A stretch of 64,000 nucleotides of DNA from Paludibacteraceae bacterium (GTDB taxonomy: Bacteria; Bacteroidota; Bacteroidia; Bacteroidales; Paludibacteraceae): positions 62,001 through 126,000 of the forward strand of contig JAFUWV010000010.1 of assembly GCA_017477325.1 (NCBI GenBank). Reading direction: 5' to 3'. Of the stretch, positions 15,276-26,639 are shown one piece after another. The notes beneath the pieces were generated by a model. It was not told the origin of the DNA. It ran no database searches and saw nothing but the letters and a program-made list of their open reading frames with translations. How positions within the stretch are numbered: position 1 is the stretch's first letter; each line of letters opens with the position of its first letter. The position numbers were made by a program, and so were the translations under genes.

Positions 15276-17954
15276 ATGCGGAAGATTTTTAATATACTAA
15301 CATTATGTTTGCTCTGCACTTTGAGTTGCTTTGCCCAGCAGACTGTGATACTCTCTGACAGCGCTTCAGTGAGTCTGCTGACGTGTACTCCTGGCGCTCA
15401 AACATACAGTAAATACGGTCATTCAGCTCTCAGAATAAAAGACCCGAAACAAAACATAGATTGGACCTTCAATTATGGAGTGTTTAATTTCAACACAAAG
15501 GACTTTTATCTGAAGTTTGTCCGTGGAGAGACATGGTATCAACTTGATGTGGAAGAAACAGATTGGTTTATCTATACAAGCAGCATGATAGGCAGAACCA
15601 CATATGAGCAAGTTCTGAACCTGAACAAGGAAGAAAAGCAGCAATTGCTTGAGGCTCTACTGGAAAACTATAAGCCAAAGAACAGATATTACCTCTACAA
15701 CTTTGTATTTGACAATTGTGCCACCAGACCTTATCACCTGCTGAAATCTGTTGTGGCAGAAATAGATGATGTGCTAAACAGAACACCTCTCACCTTTTGC
15801 GGTTCAACCGAAATCCCCACTTTCCGACAGATGGTTCGTCATTACTCGGAAGCCAACTCATGGCCCGGCTTTGGAATTGACTTTGTTTTTGGAGCAGATG
15901 CTGACAAAAAGGTTACAAAAGAAGAACGTTTGTTCCTGCCGGAGCAATTGATGCAATTGGTCGGAAACGGACAATACAGTGATGGGGCCAAATTATACCT
16001 CTCTGACAACTCCAAGCCATTCGAAATCGGCTCAAAACCCTTTATCATTTCTCCATACATGGTTCTGATTCTGGCAGCAATCTTCATATTCGTAGTTACC
16101 ATTATTGATATCAGAAGAAACAGAATCAGTTGGTGGTTGGACTGTATACTTTGGTTTCTGGGAACCGTTTTAGGAGTGATTGTTTTCTACCTGAGTTTCT
16201 TCAGTATTCATCCGCTTGTGGAACACAATTGGAACCTGCTAAGCATCAATCCAATACTTCTGATACCTTTTATTTTGGTATTGATTCCCGCAAGCAGAAA
16301 GAAAATAGAGCAACATCTGCTCTACTTAGCTCTCTGCTGGCTATTGCTTACATTGGTAAGACTACCACTTATCTGCCTGCAATCGTGGCATTGGCTAATG
16401 CTTATCCCGATTGTTCACGCATTAAGACTTACATTATTAGGATATATGAAAAAGCGAACGCCTATAACCACAACAAACAAACGTCTTGTTATTCTTGTTG
16501 CTACAATACTATGTAGTGTATCTTCAGTTATAGCAGAACCCAGGCTGACCGTTACTATCTGTATTGATGGTTTAAGCAGTGAAGCAATGAATGAACTTAG
16601 AGGCTATTGGCAACAAGGAGGATTACGCACTTTGGATGAGGAGGCACACGAATCTTCACTTAGTTTTCCTCATGTTGTATATGGCGGCAGTGAGACTCTT
16701 GCCACTATTCTCACAGGTACTACACCTGACCAACATGCTGTCAGTTCGGACTATTACTTCAGTCGTCAGGACCGCAAAGTTCACAGTATATTTGATGATG
16801 ATGAGCAAAAAGGTATAAATACAGACCTCCGAATGTCTCCTACAGCTCTTCTTGCTCCAACTCTTACTGATGAGTTCCGTATGACTCATTCTGACAAGTC
16901 AAAGATATACGCAATAGGAATCAACGCCACCAACACTATGCTTCTTGCAGGTCATTCTGCCAATGCATGTGTATGGCTTAACCAACAGAATCTGCAATGG
17001 GCTACCACCGGTTACTATTCAGAAGGCCTCCCCTCTGCTGCCGACAAGATGAATGTCAGTGGCAGAATAGAGGAACTGGCTTCCCAGCCTTGGATTCCCC
17101 GCATGGATATCAGTATGTATATGCACCCTACACCTGCCGAGAAAAAGAAACCGTTCAACTATTTGCAGAAAGATATAATATACAAGTCCCCTGCTGCCAA
17201 CACTGCAGTTATAGAACTTGCTCTTAATCTTCAGAAACAAACCTCACTCGGCACAGACTCTCATGCTGACCTGTTGCTGCTTGAACTTAATGTAAGTTCT
17301 CCTGCCTCACGCTCTGACCTTCTGGAGACTGCAGAACAAGAAGACCTCTACATACGTCTTAACCAAGACCTCGGATGGTTAATGGAACAACTTGAGAAGA
17401 GAATTGGGAAAAATAACTATAGAATAATAGTTTTCGGCAAACCTGAATATGGAAAAGGTACTGCTACACTCAAGAAAGCAAATCTAAATGCAGGCTACTT
17501 CAATACAGAGCGCGCAGCTGCTTTATGCAACACCTATTTAATGGCAATCTACGGACATGAACGCTGGATTGATGGAGGTTACGGCAACAGTATTTTTCTC
17601 AATCGCACCCTAATTGAACAAAAGAAAATACGTCTAAGCGACATACAACAACAGGTTAGCAGTTTTCTGCTTGAGTTTGAAGGAACAAAAACAGCATTTC
17701 CTATAACCAGTGTACCTCTCATTCCCAACGGAGGAGAGGAAGAGAAACTTAGAATGAGCCTTAACAAACACACGGCCGGAGATGTGGTGTTCACACTTGA
17801 GCCCTTATGGATGTTTGGTGAAGACGAGAACAAACGTCTTGACAAAATAGCAGAAGCAGATCCTACGGCACCACTGCTGCTTTGGACGACAGAGATAACC
17901 AGTATGCCTGACAGAAAACTTTCTGCCACAGAAGTGAAAAACTTAATCAAATAA
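15276..17954 (+). CDS. DUF4105 (Lnb-like) membrane protein fused to an AlkP-superfamily domain
   Basis: The 892-residue protein has a signal peptide (cleavage near CFAQQ) and a DUF4105 domain (about 22-245) with YGHSALRI (His49) and FDNCATRP (Cys148), the His/Cys pair expected for this thiol-type acyltransferase family; relatives act as lipoprotein N-acyltransferases in Bacteroides (Lnb). Five membrane helices follow (about 260-390), then a further hydrophobic stretch at about 404-420 that looks like an old signal peptide, then a PafA-type alkaline phosphatase domain (about 422-880). The AlkP domain keeps CIDGL (Asp431), TGTTPDQH and AGHSANA, but the usual metal/active-site motifs (SxKDR, D-x(3)-H, ADHG) read GINATN, LNVSSPA and GKPEYG. 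It is therefore probably catalytically dead. First gene of a co-directional run. Confidence 0.75.
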   Translation: MRKIFNILTLCLLCTLSCFAQQTVILSDSASVSLLTCTPGAQTYSKYGHSALRIKDPKQNIDWTFNYGVFNFNTKDFYLKFVRGETWYQLDVEETDWFIYTSSMIGRTTYEQVLNLNKEEKQQLLEALLENYKPKNRYYLYNFVFDNCATRPYHLLKSVVAEIDDVLNRTPLTFCGSTEIPTFRQMVRHYSEANSWPGFGIDFVFGADADKKVTKEERLFLPEQLMQLVGNGQYSDGAKLYLSDNSKPFEIGSKPFIISPYMVLILAAIFIFVVTIIDIRRNRISWWLDCILWFLGTVLGVIVFYLSFFSIHPLVEHNWNLLSINPILLIPFILVLIPASRKKIEQHLLYLALCWLLLTLVRLPLICLQSWHWLMLIPIVHALRLTLLGYMKKRTPITTTNKRLVILVATILCSVSSVIAEPRLTVTICIDGLSSEAMNELRGYWQQGGLRTLDEEAHESSLSFPHVVYGGSETLATILTGTTPDQHAVSSDYYFSRQDRKVHSIFDDDEQKGINTDLRMSPTALLAPTLTDEFRMTHSDKSKIYAIGINATNTMLLAGHSANACVWLNQQNLQWATTGYYSEGLPSAADKMNVSGRIEELASQPWIPRMDISMYMHPTPAEKKKPFNYLQKDIIYKSPAANTAVIELALNLQKQTSLGTDSHADLLLLELNVSSPASRSDLLETAEQEDLYIRLNQDLGWLMEQLEKRIGKNNYRIIVFGKPEYGKGTATLKKANLNAGYFNTERAAALCNTYLMAIYGHERWIDGGYGNSIFLNRTLIEQKKIRLSDIQQQVSSFLLEFEGTKTAFPITSVPLIPNGGEEEKLRMSLNKHTAGDVVFTLEPLWMFGEDENKRLDKIAEADPTAPLLLWTTEITSMPDRKLSATEVKNLIK

Positions 17955-17990
17955 TGACACATAGATAAAGTAATAAATCAATTTGAATAT

Positions 17991-18428
17991 ATGGAATATT
18001 TTGAATGCAAAGTGCGCTACCAACGTGAAATAGGCGAAGGTAAACTACAAAAGCAAAACGACACTTATCTCATTGAAGCTGTCTCATATGGTGATGCAGA
18101 GACTAGAGTACTTGAAGAAGTTCGCCCGTTTGTATTTATGGGTCAGGACGTTGAGATGAAGACTATCAGGAAAGTTAACTACAATGAAGTTCTCCCAAAT
18201 CCGCAAGGACACTTCTGGTTCAAAGCAAAGGTAGTTCTAACCACAATAGATGAAAGTGCCGGTAAGGAAAAGAAAATACAGACTCAGATATTGGTTCAAG
18301 ACGTTGATATGGAGTCTGCTTACAAGGCAGTTAATCAGCTGATGAAGAACTCCATCACCGACTATGAGATAACAAATCTGCAAGTAACAAACATTGTAGA
18401 TGTACTCAGTCTTGTCAAAAACGCATAA
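17991..18428 (+). CDS. DUF4494 family protein
   Basis: The 145-residue protein starts MEYFECKVRYQRE and has a mixed alpha/beta content with VRPFVFMGQDVEMKTIRKVNYNEV and FWFKAKVVLTT, matching DUF4494, a small cytoplasmic Bacteroidota family of unknown function that is usually found right before a YggS gene, as here. It starts 36 bases after the DUF4105/AlkP gene and its stop overlaps the yggS ATG by one base, so translation is probably coupled. Confidence 0.8.
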   Translation: MEYFECKVRYQREIGEGKLQKQNDTYLIEAVSYGDAETRVLEEVRPFVFMGQDVEMKTIRKVNYNEVLPNPQGHFWFKAKVVLTTIDESAGKEKKIQTQILVQDVDMESAYKAVNQLMKNSITDYEITNLQVTNIVDVLSLVKNA

Positions 18429-19075
18429 TGAGTATTGCTCAAAACATAGAAAAGATTCGTCAGACACTACCCGCAAGAGTACGCCTTGTTTGTGTTAGTA
18501 AATATCATACTGCAGAAGACATTCTTGAAGCATACAAAGCCGGGGAGCGTGATTTTGCAGAGAGCCGTGCCCAAGAGTTGCAACTCAAAGCTCAGACTCT
18601 TCCCAAAGATATACATTGGCATTTCATTGGCCATCTGCAACGCAACAAAGCTAAGTTGGTGTGTCAATATGTCAGTATGATTCAAAGTGTTGATTCCATG
18701 AGGCTGATTGAGACACTGAATTCTGTAAGTGAAGAGCCTATAGATATACTTCTTGAAGTGCATATAGCCCAGGAAGCGACTAAGACCGGCTTCTCGAAGC
18801 AGGAATTGATAAACCTGCTTTCCTCTACTGACATTACACAATTCAGTAATATCCGTATTAGAGGACTTATGGCAATGGCCACTCAGACTAATAACAGAGA
18901 TGAAATACAACATGAGTTCCACGAAGTAAAACTGCTTTTTGACTATATAAAGACCACATTCTTTCCTCAATCAGGCTGCTTTGACACTTTGTCAATGGGT
19001 ATGTCAGATGACTACGATTTAGCCATAGAAGAAGGGTGCAACATGGTTAGAATCGGAAGCAGAATATTTTCTTGA
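18428..19075 (+). CDS. YggS/PROSC-family PLP homeostasis protein
   Basis: The 215-residue protein is an alanine racemase-like TIM barrel: VCVSKYH near residue 24 holds the PLP-binding lysine, FAESRAQELQLKAQ and HWHFIGHLQRNKAK follow, and the barrel ends in LSMGMSDDYDLAIEEGCNMVRIGSRIF with the phosphate-binding residues. All family hallmarks are intact. The protein binds pyridoxal phosphate, has no known catalytic role and balances cellular PLP. It overlaps its neighbours by one base on both sides, in a tight operon. Confidence 0.95.
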   Translation: MSIAQNIEKIRQTLPARVRLVCVSKYHTAEDILEAYKAGERDFAESRAQELQLKAQTLPKDIHWHFIGHLQRNKAKLVCQYVSMIQSVDSMRLIETLNSVSEEPIDILLEVHIAQEATKTGFSKQELINLLSSTDITQFSNIRIRGLMAMATQTNNRDEIQHEFHEVKLLFDYIKTTFFPQSGCFDTLSMGMSDDYDLAIEEGCNMVRIGSRIFS

Positions 19076-21564
19076 TGAGAAGATTTGTTTTAGTCATATT
19101 ATCATTGCTTAGTCTTTGCATCTCGACCCATGCAAAGCGTGTAAGACTATTCGGATATGTACTTGACGAAGACAACCGAGGTATAGAGCTCGCAAATGCT
19201 TATATTGAAGGAACAACTATAGGCACCACAAGCAATCGCAATGGATACTACGACCTACAGGTTGATATCAACGACAGCATTACCGTAGTGTATTCCATGC
19301 TTGGTTATGAGACCATCCGTCAGCGGCTAATGACAGAGAGAGATGTGCTGCAAATCAATGTAGTTCTCCCTGCAAGTGCCGAGTCACTAACAGAAGTGGA
19401 GGTTAAAGCAGTTCAACGTCAGACCGGTCAAATGGACAAAATAGATGTATCTCAAACACGACTCATGCCAGATGCCTCAGGTGGTTCAATAGAGAGTATT
19501 CTAATAACCTTTGCCGGAGTTACGCAAAACAATGAATTGTCTTCTCAGTATAATGCCCGTGGAGGTAACTTTGATGAAAATGAGGTTTACGTTAATGGAA
19601 TAGAAGTCTATCGCCCCTTGCTAATTCGTGCAGGCCAGCAAGAAGGCCTAAGCTTTGTCAATGCCGATATGGTAGAGAGTGTAGAGTTTGCAGCCGGTGG
19701 GTTCGATGCTATGTATGGTGACAAGATGTCCTCAGTGCTTGACATCACTTACAAACGACCTCAGCAGTTTGAAGCTTCACTGATGGCAAGCATACTTGGC
19801 GCTTCTGCATATGTAGGAACGGGAAATCAGAAGTACTCAATGATGCACGGCATACGCTACAAAACTTCCAAATATATGCTTGGCGCATTACCAACCAAAG
19901 GTAACTATCAACCAAACTTTGTTGACTACCAAACATATATCACATGGAAGCTTGATCAGAAGCGGCTATCAGAAGGTCTTAAGCCAAGGTGGGAGATGAG
20001 TTTCATGGGCAACTTCTCACAAAACTCCTATCGCTTCAAGCCAGAAGAGGCATCAGAGAGTTTTGGAGGTTTGAGTGCAACGAGGAAACTGACCATAGGA
20101 TTCGAAGGACAGGAAAAAGATTTGTTTCGTACCGCCTTCGCCGCGCTCGGTGTCAAAGAAAAAATCAATAATGAAGTAGAGTTGGGCTTTGACTTGTCAG
20201 GTTTCTACACTAATGAACAAGAGAACTACGACATCACCAACGACTATTTCATGACTGATGACCCTGAGACTGACCTGACAGGAGCAAGTGGACAACAAAA
20301 TACTCAGGCTACTACAAACAACAAGATTGATAGCGATTCCATCAAGGGCAATGTACTTGGCAAAGGTATGTTTCATGAGCACTCCCGCAATCGTCTGGAA
20401 GCAGGAGTAGTTACTATTGCTCACAATGGCACATGGAGCAGAAACGCGAATAAACTGCGATGGGGAGTATCAGCTCAGGCTGAACTAATTAGCGATAATA
20501 TTCAAGAATGGCAATGGCGTGACTCCATGGGCTACTCCATGCCAACAGCCTCGGATGACATGCAACTATATTACTCACTCAGGGGGAGTGAGCAAATGAA
20601 GTCTGCACGTCTTCAGGCATATATTCAAGACACTTACAAATGGCAGACCAAGGCGGGCAACATATTGCTAACAGGAGGTGTGAGGGCGCAATGGTGGTCG
20701 CTCAACAAAGAGTTTCTGTTTTCACCGCGTGCATCGCTAACATGGTTACCGGGTTGGAAGCGTGACTTCTCTTTCCGCCTCGCAACAGGACTATACTATC
20801 AAGCACCATTCTACAAAGAACTCCGACGGATGGTGACAGATGAAAAAGGTATTAGCAGAATTGAGCTTAACAAAGACCTCAAAGCACAACGCAGCGTACA
20901 CGTAATACTTGGTGCTGATTACTATTTCCGCGCTTGGGGCAGGCCATTCAGGCTAACTGCCGAAGCATACTACAAATACATGGACAGAGTGGTTAATTAC
21001 ACTGTTGAGAATGTACGGATCAGATACTCGGGAGAGAATGATGGAATTGCCTATACAACAGGTCTCGACCTAAAATTGTACGGTGAACTCGTACCAGGAG
21101 CAGAATCATGGATATCGCTCTCCGCTATGCGTTCTCGGCAGAACCTAAATAATGACGACCAAGGTTGGATTACAGGAATGAACGAGCAACGATTTGCTTT
21201 CTCAATGCTCTTTCAGGACTATATTCCCCGTCTGCCTCAACTCAAAGTACACCTGAAGACCATTGTCTCCGACGGATTGCCCTACTCTATTCCTACCAAC
21301 TCAAGCATTCGTGGACACATGAAGACTTACTTCCGCCTTGACATAGGTGCAAGTTGGGAATTCACTCAGAAGGCATATAGCTGGATGCGCAAACAGAAAC
21401 ATATAAAGCGCTGGGCACTGCAATTTGAAGTTTTCAATCTAACCGATTATAAAAACGTGAACTCATATTTCTGGGTAACAGATGCTCACAATATGCTGTG
21501 GGGCTGTCCGAACTACCTAACAGGGAGAATGTTTAACGGCAAAATAATTATTGATTTCAAATGA
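19075..21564 (+). CDS. TonB-dependent outer-membrane receptor with N-terminal carboxypeptidase-regulatory-like domain
   Basis: The start is the ATG at 19075, overlapping the yggS stop (TGATG); the TTG three bases earlier is less likely. The 829-residue protein has a signal peptide ending at THA, a CarboxypepD_reg-like fold (about 22-105; [20 protein letters not shown]), a plug with VEVKAVQRQ and an ARGG-containing motif ([18 protein letters not shown]), and a 22-strand-type barrel ending in IIIDFK. It has no SusD partner and no signalling domain, so it is likely an uptake receptor for a small ligand, not SusC. It overlaps mutS by 4 bases. Confidence 0.85.
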   Translation: MRRFVLVILSLLSLCISTHAKRVRLFGYVLDEDNRGIELANAYIEGTTIGTTSNRNGYYDLQVDINDSITVVYSMLGYETIRQRLMTERDVLQINVVLPASAESLTEVEVKAVQRQTGQMDKIDVSQTRLMPDASGGSIESILITFAGVTQNNELSSQYNARGGNFDENEVYVNGIEVYRPLLIRAGQQEGLSFVNADMVESVEFAAGGFDAMYGDKMSSVLDITYKRPQQFEASLMASILGASAYVGTGNQKYSMMHGIRYKTSKYMLGALPTKGNYQPNFVDYQTYITWKLDQKRLSEGLKPRWEMSFMGNFSQNSYRFKPEEASESFGGLSATRKLTIGFEGQEKDLFRTAFAALGVKEKINNEVELGFDLSGFYTNEQENYDITNDYFMTDDPETDLTGASGQQNTQATTNNKIDSDSIKGNVLGKGMFHEHSRNRLEAGVVTIAHNGTWSRNANKLRWGVSAQAELISDNIQEWQWRDSMGYSMPTASDDMQLYYSLRGSEQMKSARLQAYIQDTYKWQTKAGNILLTGGVRAQWWSLNKEFLFSPRASLTWLPGWKRDFSFRLATGLYYQAPFYKELRRMVTDEKGISRIELNKDLKAQRSVHVILGADYYFRAWGRPFRLTAEAYYKYMDRVVNYTVENVRIRYSGENDGIAYTTGLDLKLYGELVPGAESWISLSAMRSRQNLNNDDQGWITGMNEQRFAFSMLFQDYIPRLPQLKVHLKTIVSDGLPYSIPTNSSIRGHMKTYFRLDIGASWEFTQKAYSWMRKQKHIKRWALQFEVFNLTDYKNVNSYFWVTDAHNMLWGCPNYLTGRMFNGKIIIDFK

Positions 21565-24197
21565 GCGAGAAACACACACAAGATACTCCAATGATGCGGC
21601 AATTCCGGAATATCAAAGAGCAGTATCCTGACGCAATGCTCTTATTCCGCTGCGGGGACTTCTACGAGACCTATGCGGAAGATGCTGTCAAAGCTGCCAA
21701 GGTCCTGAACATCACACTCACACACCGCAACAATGGTAATTCGGCGGCAACTACCGAGATGGCAGGATTCCCTTATCATGCTCTTGACACTTATCTACCC
21801 AAACTTGTAAGAGCAGGTATGCGCGTTGCTATATGTGACCAATTGGAAGATCCTAAACTGACAAAGACACTTGTCAAGCGAGGAGTAACAGAGTTAGTTA
21901 CCCCCGGAGTGAGCTATTCCGACACTACACTTGTGGGTAAAGAGAACAATTTTGTGGCATGTGTGGCTCTGCCTGACGAGAAACGCTCTACAACGAAAAC
22001 ATTACCTACCGGAATAGCCTTCCTTGATATATCTACAGGTGAATTCATGGTGGCAGAAGGACGCAATGAATATATAGACAAACTACTGGTCAACTTTGCT
22101 CCCAAAGAAGTGTTGTACGAGAGAGGGCACAGGCAACAATTCGAATCACTTTTCTCAAGCAAATATTTTACATTCGAACTTGAAGACTGGATGCTGACAC
22201 ATGAGAGTGCTCTGGACAGACTTAAAAAGCAGTTTCAGACCACCACGCTGAAAGGCTTCGGCATAGAACGCATGACACAAGCAGTATGTGCTGCCGGAGC
22301 CATTCTTCACTATCTTGACATGACCCAGCACTTGCAGACTGAACACATCAAAGCCATAAGTCGAATAGAAGAAGAGAAGTACATGTGGCTCGACAGATTT
22401 ACAATTAGGAACCTGGAAATATTCTCTTCCACAGGCGAAGAAGGCAAGAGTCTGCTTGATATCATGGATCATACATCTACTCCTATGGGTGGACGACTGC
22501 TACGCCGATGGATTGCCCTGCCACTGAAAGACAGCAAGAATATCAGAGAGCGCCAACAAGTGGTGGAATACTTTTTCCGCCAGCCTCAAGAGAGAGAACA
22601 AATGGAGAAATGTTTCGCAGGAATGGGAGACCTTGAAAGACTCGCCAGCAAAGTATCTACAGGCAGAATCAATCCACGCGAGGTCTTGCAATTGGCATAT
22701 GCTCTTGGTGCAATTAAACCCGTAAAAAGCATTTGTGACACCGGCAACCAACAACTTCAAAAGATTGGCAGCAATATGTCTCTGTTGGAGGATATCAGAG
22801 AGCGCATTCTTCGCACCATATCACCCTCAGCTCCCTCATTAATAAGCAAACCTGACTACATAAGAGACGGAGTGAACGAAGAATTGGATGAACTAAGGCG
22901 ACTCCAACATAGCGGAAAAAGTTATCTTATGCAACTGCAGCAAACAGAAGCAGAGAAAACCGGCATTCAGAGTCTAAAGATCGGATACAACAATGTGTTC
23001 GGCTACTATCTTGAAGTAAGAAACACATACAAAGAGTTGGTTCCGCAAGAGTGGATTCGAAAGCAGACACTTGCTCAGGCAGAAAGATACATTACGGAAG
23101 AGCTGAAGCAATATGAAGAGAAGATTCTCGGTGCAGAATCCCGCATCGCTATTCTGGAACAACAAATATACACCGAACTGCTTGTCACACTCTCAGAATA
23201 TGTACCACAGCTACTTCAGAACGCACACTCTGTTGCGCAACTGGATTGTCTGCTCTCATTTGCCACTACAGCAGAAGAAAACAAATATATTTGTCCCGAT
23301 ATTAATGATTCACTCATCATAGATATTCACCAAGGCAGACATCCGGTCATAGAGCAACAACTGCCCATAGGCGAGAAATACGTAGCAAATGACGTCATGC
23401 TTGACAACAACTCTCAGCAGATTATCATCCTTACAGGTCCTAATATGGTAGGTAAAAGTGCACTGCTCAGACAAACTGCTCTTATCGTATTGATGGCACA
23501 AACAGGCAGTTTTGTTCCTGCAGAGAGTGCTTCAATAGGCGTAGTGGACAAGATCTTTACACGAGTAGGTGCAAGCGACAACATCTCTGTCGGAGAGAGC
23601 ACATTCATGGTGGAGATGAATGAAGCAGCAGCCATACTCAACAATCTTTCAGAACGCAGTCTTGTTCTTTTCGATGAACTCGGTCGTGGTACAAGCACAT
23701 ACGACGGCATAAGTATAGCATGGGCAATAGTGGAATACATACATGAAAACAAGACTCATGCAAAGACACTCTTTGCCACCCACTACCACGAACTCAACGA
23801 AATGGAAAAGAATTTCTCACGCATACGCAACTACAACGTATCCGTCAAAGAACTCAATGGTAAAGTTATCTTCCTCAGAAAACTAATGCGCGGGGGCAGC
23901 GAGCACAGCTTCGGAATACATGTTGCCAAGATAGCAGGTATGCCACAAAGCATTGTGAAACGAGCAGAGAACATATTAAAAGAACTTGAGGCCGCCAACA
24001 ATAACGGAAACATTGGCAAACCTACCGACAACATCAGCAACTCACGCGAAGGCATACAACTCAGCTTCTTCCAGCTTGACGACCCTGTGCTTGAAGTAGT
24101 CAGAGACGAAATCAAAAATCTCGATATCAACTCACTCACTCCGCTTGAGGCACTCAACAAGCTGAGCGAAATAAAGAAAGCCGTTCTCGGCAAATAA
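21561..24197 (+). CDS. mutS: DNA mismatch repair protein MutS
   Basis: The 878-residue protein has all MutS1 parts: the N-terminal mismatch-binding domain with [10 protein letters not shown] (Phe-x-Glu motif), connector and lever domains, the Walker [31 protein letters not shown] (Walker B and signature) and ATHYHEL, then a C-terminal dimerisation tail. It recognises base mismatches and small loops and recruits MutL. Length is usual. It starts with an ATGA overlap with the receptor gene, an unusual partner that suggests simple positional co-transcription. Confidence 0.98.
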   Translation: MSEKHTQDTPMMRQFRNIKEQYPDAMLLFRCGDFYETYAEDAVKAAKVLNITLTHRNNGNSAATTEMAGFPYHALDTYLPKLVRAGMRVAICDQLEDPKLTKTLVKRGVTELVTPGVSYSDTTLVGKENNFVACVALPDEKRSTTKTLPTGIAFLDISTGEFMVAEGRNEYIDKLLVNFAPKEVLYERGHRQQFESLFSSKYFTFELEDWMLTHESALDRLKKQFQTTTLKGFGIERMTQAVCAAGAILHYLDMTQHLQTEHIKAISRIEEEKYMWLDRFTIRNLEIFSSTGEEGKSLLDIMDHTSTPMGGRLLRRWIALPLKDSKNIRERQQVVEYFFRQPQEREQMEKCFAGMGDLERLASKVSTGRINPREVLQLAYALGAIKPVKSICDTGNQQLQKIGSNMSLLEDIRERILRTISPSAPSLISKPDYIRDGVNEELDELRRLQHSGKSYLMQLQQTEAEKTGIQSLKIGYNNVFGYYLEVRNTYKELVPQEWIRKQTLAQAERYITEELKQYEEKILGAESRIAILEQQIYTELLVTLSEYVPQLLQNAHSVAQLDCLLSFATTAEENKYICPDINDSLIIDIHQGRHPVIEQQLPIGEKYVANDVMLDNNSQQIIILTGPNMVGKSALLRQTALIVLMAQTGSFVPAESASIGVVDKIFTRVGASDNISVGESTFMVEMNEAAAILNNLSERSLVLFDELGRGTSTYDGISIAWAIVEYIHENKTHAKTLFATHYHELNEMEKNFSRIRNYNVSVKELNGKVIFLRKLMRGGSEHSFGIHVAKIAGMPQSIVKRAENILKELEAANNNGNIGKPTDNISNSREGIQLSFFQLDDPVLEVVRDEIKNLDINSLTPLEALNKLSEIKKAVLGK

Positions 24198-24228
24198 AAT
24201 AAAGCAACTAATACAAAAAATTAATTAT

Positions 24229-26007
24229 ATGTCACTCGAACAAAAAATCACATCAGATGTAAAACAAGCTGTCAGCGCTCTGTATGGTATTCAGGCTGAA
24301 GATCAGCAGATTCAACTTCAAAAGACCAAGCCACAGTTCGAAGGTAACCTCACCGTTGTGGTCTTTCCATTTGTAAAAGCAGCAAGGAAAGCACCTCAGA
24401 TGGTGGCAGAAGACATTGGAAAATATCTGTGCGAACTTAACAATAGTATAGTTCTTAGATACAATGCTGTACAAGGATTCTTGAATCTCGTCATCGCACC
24501 TGAATTCTGGCTGCATATTCTTCAAGAGATTGACAACAATGCGGACTATGGTACACTACCTAACAACGGACACTTGATGATGGTTGAATACTCTTCCCCA
24601 AACACCAACAAACCTCTCCACCTTGGTCATGTACGAAACAATCTGCTTGGCTATAGCATCGCAAAGATACAAGAAGCTAACGGTTGGAAAGTAATAAAAA
24701 CCAACATCGTTAACGACCGTGGCATACACATCTGCAAATCTATGCTCGCTTGGCAACTATTCGGCAACGGAGAGACACCACAATCATCAGGCAAGAAAGG
24801 AGACCATCTGATAGGCGACTATTATGTTCGTTTCGACATTGAGTACAAGAAGCAGATAAAGGCACTTGTAGAGAGTGGTATGGACGAAGATACTGCCAAA
24901 CGTGAGGCTCCTCTCATCAAGCAGGCACAACAAATGCTGCTTCGCTGGGAGCAAGGAGACCCTGAAATAAGACAGCTCTGGCAGACGATGAACAGTTGGG
25001 TATATGCAGGTTTTGATGAGACATACCGCATGATGGGAGTAAGTTTTGATAAGATATACTATGAGTCCCAAACCTACCTCGAAGGAAAAAAGGAGGTAGA
25101 GCGCGGACTTGAGGAAGGCAAGTTCTACCGCAGAGCTGACAACTCGGTGTGGGCAGACCTCACAGGGGACGGTCTTGACGAGAAATTACTACTCAGACAA
25201 GATGGCACCTCTGTATATATCACCCAAGACATAGGCACAGCAAAACTTCGCTATCAAGACTACCCTATTGACAAGATGGTATATGTCGTCGGCAACGAAC
25301 AGGAGTATCACTTCAAAGTGCTGAGCATACTGCTCGACCGTCTGGGTTTCCCATTTGGCAAAGAACTGGTACACTTTTCATACGGCATGGTGGAACTGCC
25401 TAACGGCAAAATGAAATCAAGAGAGGGGACAGTTGTAGATGCTGACGATTTGATGCAACAGATGATTGCCGATGCAAAAGAAGTAAGCAAGGACAAAGTC
25501 AACAAATTGGCAGACATCAGTCAGGCAGAAGCTGATGAGATTGCGAGGAAAGTAGGTCTTGGAGCACTTAAATACTTTATCCTCAAGGTTGACCCAAAAA
25601 AGAACATGCTCTTCAACCCTGAGGAATCAATCGACTTCAATGGCAACACCGGTCCGTTCATTCAATATACCTACGCAAGAATCAAGTCAGTACTCAGGAA
25701 AAACAATGAAGAGATAAATCTCTGTGCTGACACTCAACTGAACGACAAAGAGGTTTCACTCATTCAGTTGCTGACTCAGTTCACACAAGTGGTAAAGCAA
25801 GCAGGCGACGAATTCTCTCCTGCAGTGATTGCCAACTACGCTTACGAACTCGCGTCTGCATTCAACTCGTTCTACCACGACTACTCTATCCTCAACGAGG
25901 AAGATAAGAATATTCGTCAGATGAGACTTACGCTTGCCAGGTCTACGGCAAAAGTACTATACTCCGCCATGGTACTTTTAGGCATAGAAATGCCGGAAAG
26001 AATGTAA
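24229..26007 (+). CDS. argS: Arginyl-tRNA synthetase
   Basis: The 592-residue protein has the class I signatures: SSPNTNKPLHLGH (HIGH motif as HLGH), NDRGIHICKS, and the KMSK-like GKMKSREG, plus the C-terminal DALR anticodon-binding domain. It charges tRNA-Arg. It follows mutS by 31 bases and is the last gene of the plus-strand run, ending at a bidirectional terminator shared with argR. An argR gene lies just beyond, in the opposite direction; no ARG-box-like site is visible before argS. Confidence 0.98.
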   Translation: MSLEQKITSDVKQAVSALYGIQAEDQQIQLQKTKPQFEGNLTVVVFPFVKAARKAPQMVAEDIGKYLCELNNSIVLRYNAVQGFLNLVIAPEFWLHILQEIDNNADYGTLPNNGHLMMVEYSSPNTNKPLHLGHVRNNLLGYSIAKIQEANGWKVIKTNIVNDRGIHICKSMLAWQLFGNGETPQSSGKKGDHLIGDYYVRFDIEYKKQIKALVESGMDEDTAKREAPLIKQAQQMLLRWEQGDPEIRQLWQTMNSWVYAGFDETYRMMGVSFDKIYYESQTYLEGKKEVERGLEEGKFYRRADNSVWADLTGDGLDEKLLLRQDGTSVYITQDIGTAKLRYQDYPIDKMVYVVGNEQEYHFKVLSILLDRLGFPFGKELVHFSYGMVELPNGKMKSREGTVVDADDLMQQMIADAKEVSKDKVNKLADISQAEADEIARKVGLGALKYFILKVDPKKNMLFNPEESIDFNGNTGPFIQYTYARIKSVLRKNNEEINLCADTQLNDKEVSLIQLLTQFTQVVKQAGDEFSPAVIANYAYELASAFNSFYHDYSILNEEDKNIRQMRLTLARSTAKVLYSAMVLLGIEMPERM

Positions 26008-26030
26008 ACAACATTGACTTGCTTAAGTAC

Positions 26031-26063
26031 AAAATGAGAGAGGTTCAACACCTCTCTCATTTT
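26031..26063. terminator. Bidirectional terminator between argS and argR
   Basis: ATGAGAGAGGT and ACCTCTCTCAT arms around a five-base loop, with A-run before and T-run after. The two genes converge on it. Confidence 0.92.
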
Positions 26064-26093
26064 ATGAATATACTTATACGAGTATGGATTCTC

Positions 26094-26552
26094 TTAATCT
26101 ATATCATACAAAAAATCATATAACTCGTCATGAGTTGTTGTTTCTTTCGGTATGACAAGAATGGTATCGTCACCGGCAATAGTGCCAAGAATATATGCAC
26201 CACCACGGTCATCTATATCATAGGCAACCGCATTGGCGTATCCGGGACGAGTTTTTACCACCGCAAACTGTCCGCAGAAATCTATGCTGCGAATACTCAT
26301 CTTGGCAAGGTCGCTATCCATACCCAGCACTTTCTTTTCTACAACAGGATTCGCAGGAATAACGTATTTACTGGTGCCATCTGGCAATACCTTCTTCTCT
26401 GCACGCAAATCCCGTAAGTCGCGGCTGAGAGTAGCCTGAGTTACTTCAATACCTTGCTCGCGTAATGAGCGAATCAGTTGCTCCTGACTGACGATAATCT
26501 GCGCATTTATAATGGCTGCAACAGTGCGCAGACGCTTCATTTTCATATTCAT
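26094..26552 (-). CDS. argR: Arginine repressor ArgR
   Basis: The 152-residue protein has the winged-helix N-terminal DNA-binding domain (SQEQLIRSLREQGIEVTQATLSRDL, about 22-46 with QATLSRDLRD as recognition helix) and the C-terminal arginine-binding hexamer domain with GTIAGDDTILVI near the end, in which the two Asp residues contact arginine. Length is typical. It represses arginine biosynthesis when arginine is plentiful. The upstream region (26553-26640) shows no clear -7 box. A 14-base palindrome of the TGnATnnnnATnCA type is at 34386, see findings. Confidence 0.95.
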   Translation of the reverse strand: MNMKMKRLRTVAAIINAQIIVSQEQLIRSLREQGIEVTQATLSRDLRDLRAEKKVLPDGTSKYVIPANPVVEKKVLGMDSDLAKMSIRSIDFCGQFAVVKTRPGYANAVAYDIDDRGGAYILGTIAGDDTILVIPKETTTHDELYDFLYDID

Positions 26553-26639
26553 AACCTAACTTAATTAAAGTTTGATAAGATTATATGGTTCTACGATTTT
26601 GATATGTTTGAAAACCAAACATACCACTTGAACCTTATC

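Noticed and set aside
19072..19077. TTG 19072 as start of the TonB-dependent receptor
   Set aside because: ATG 19075 directly follows, gives the same signal peptide and makes the common TGATG stop-start overlap with yggS.
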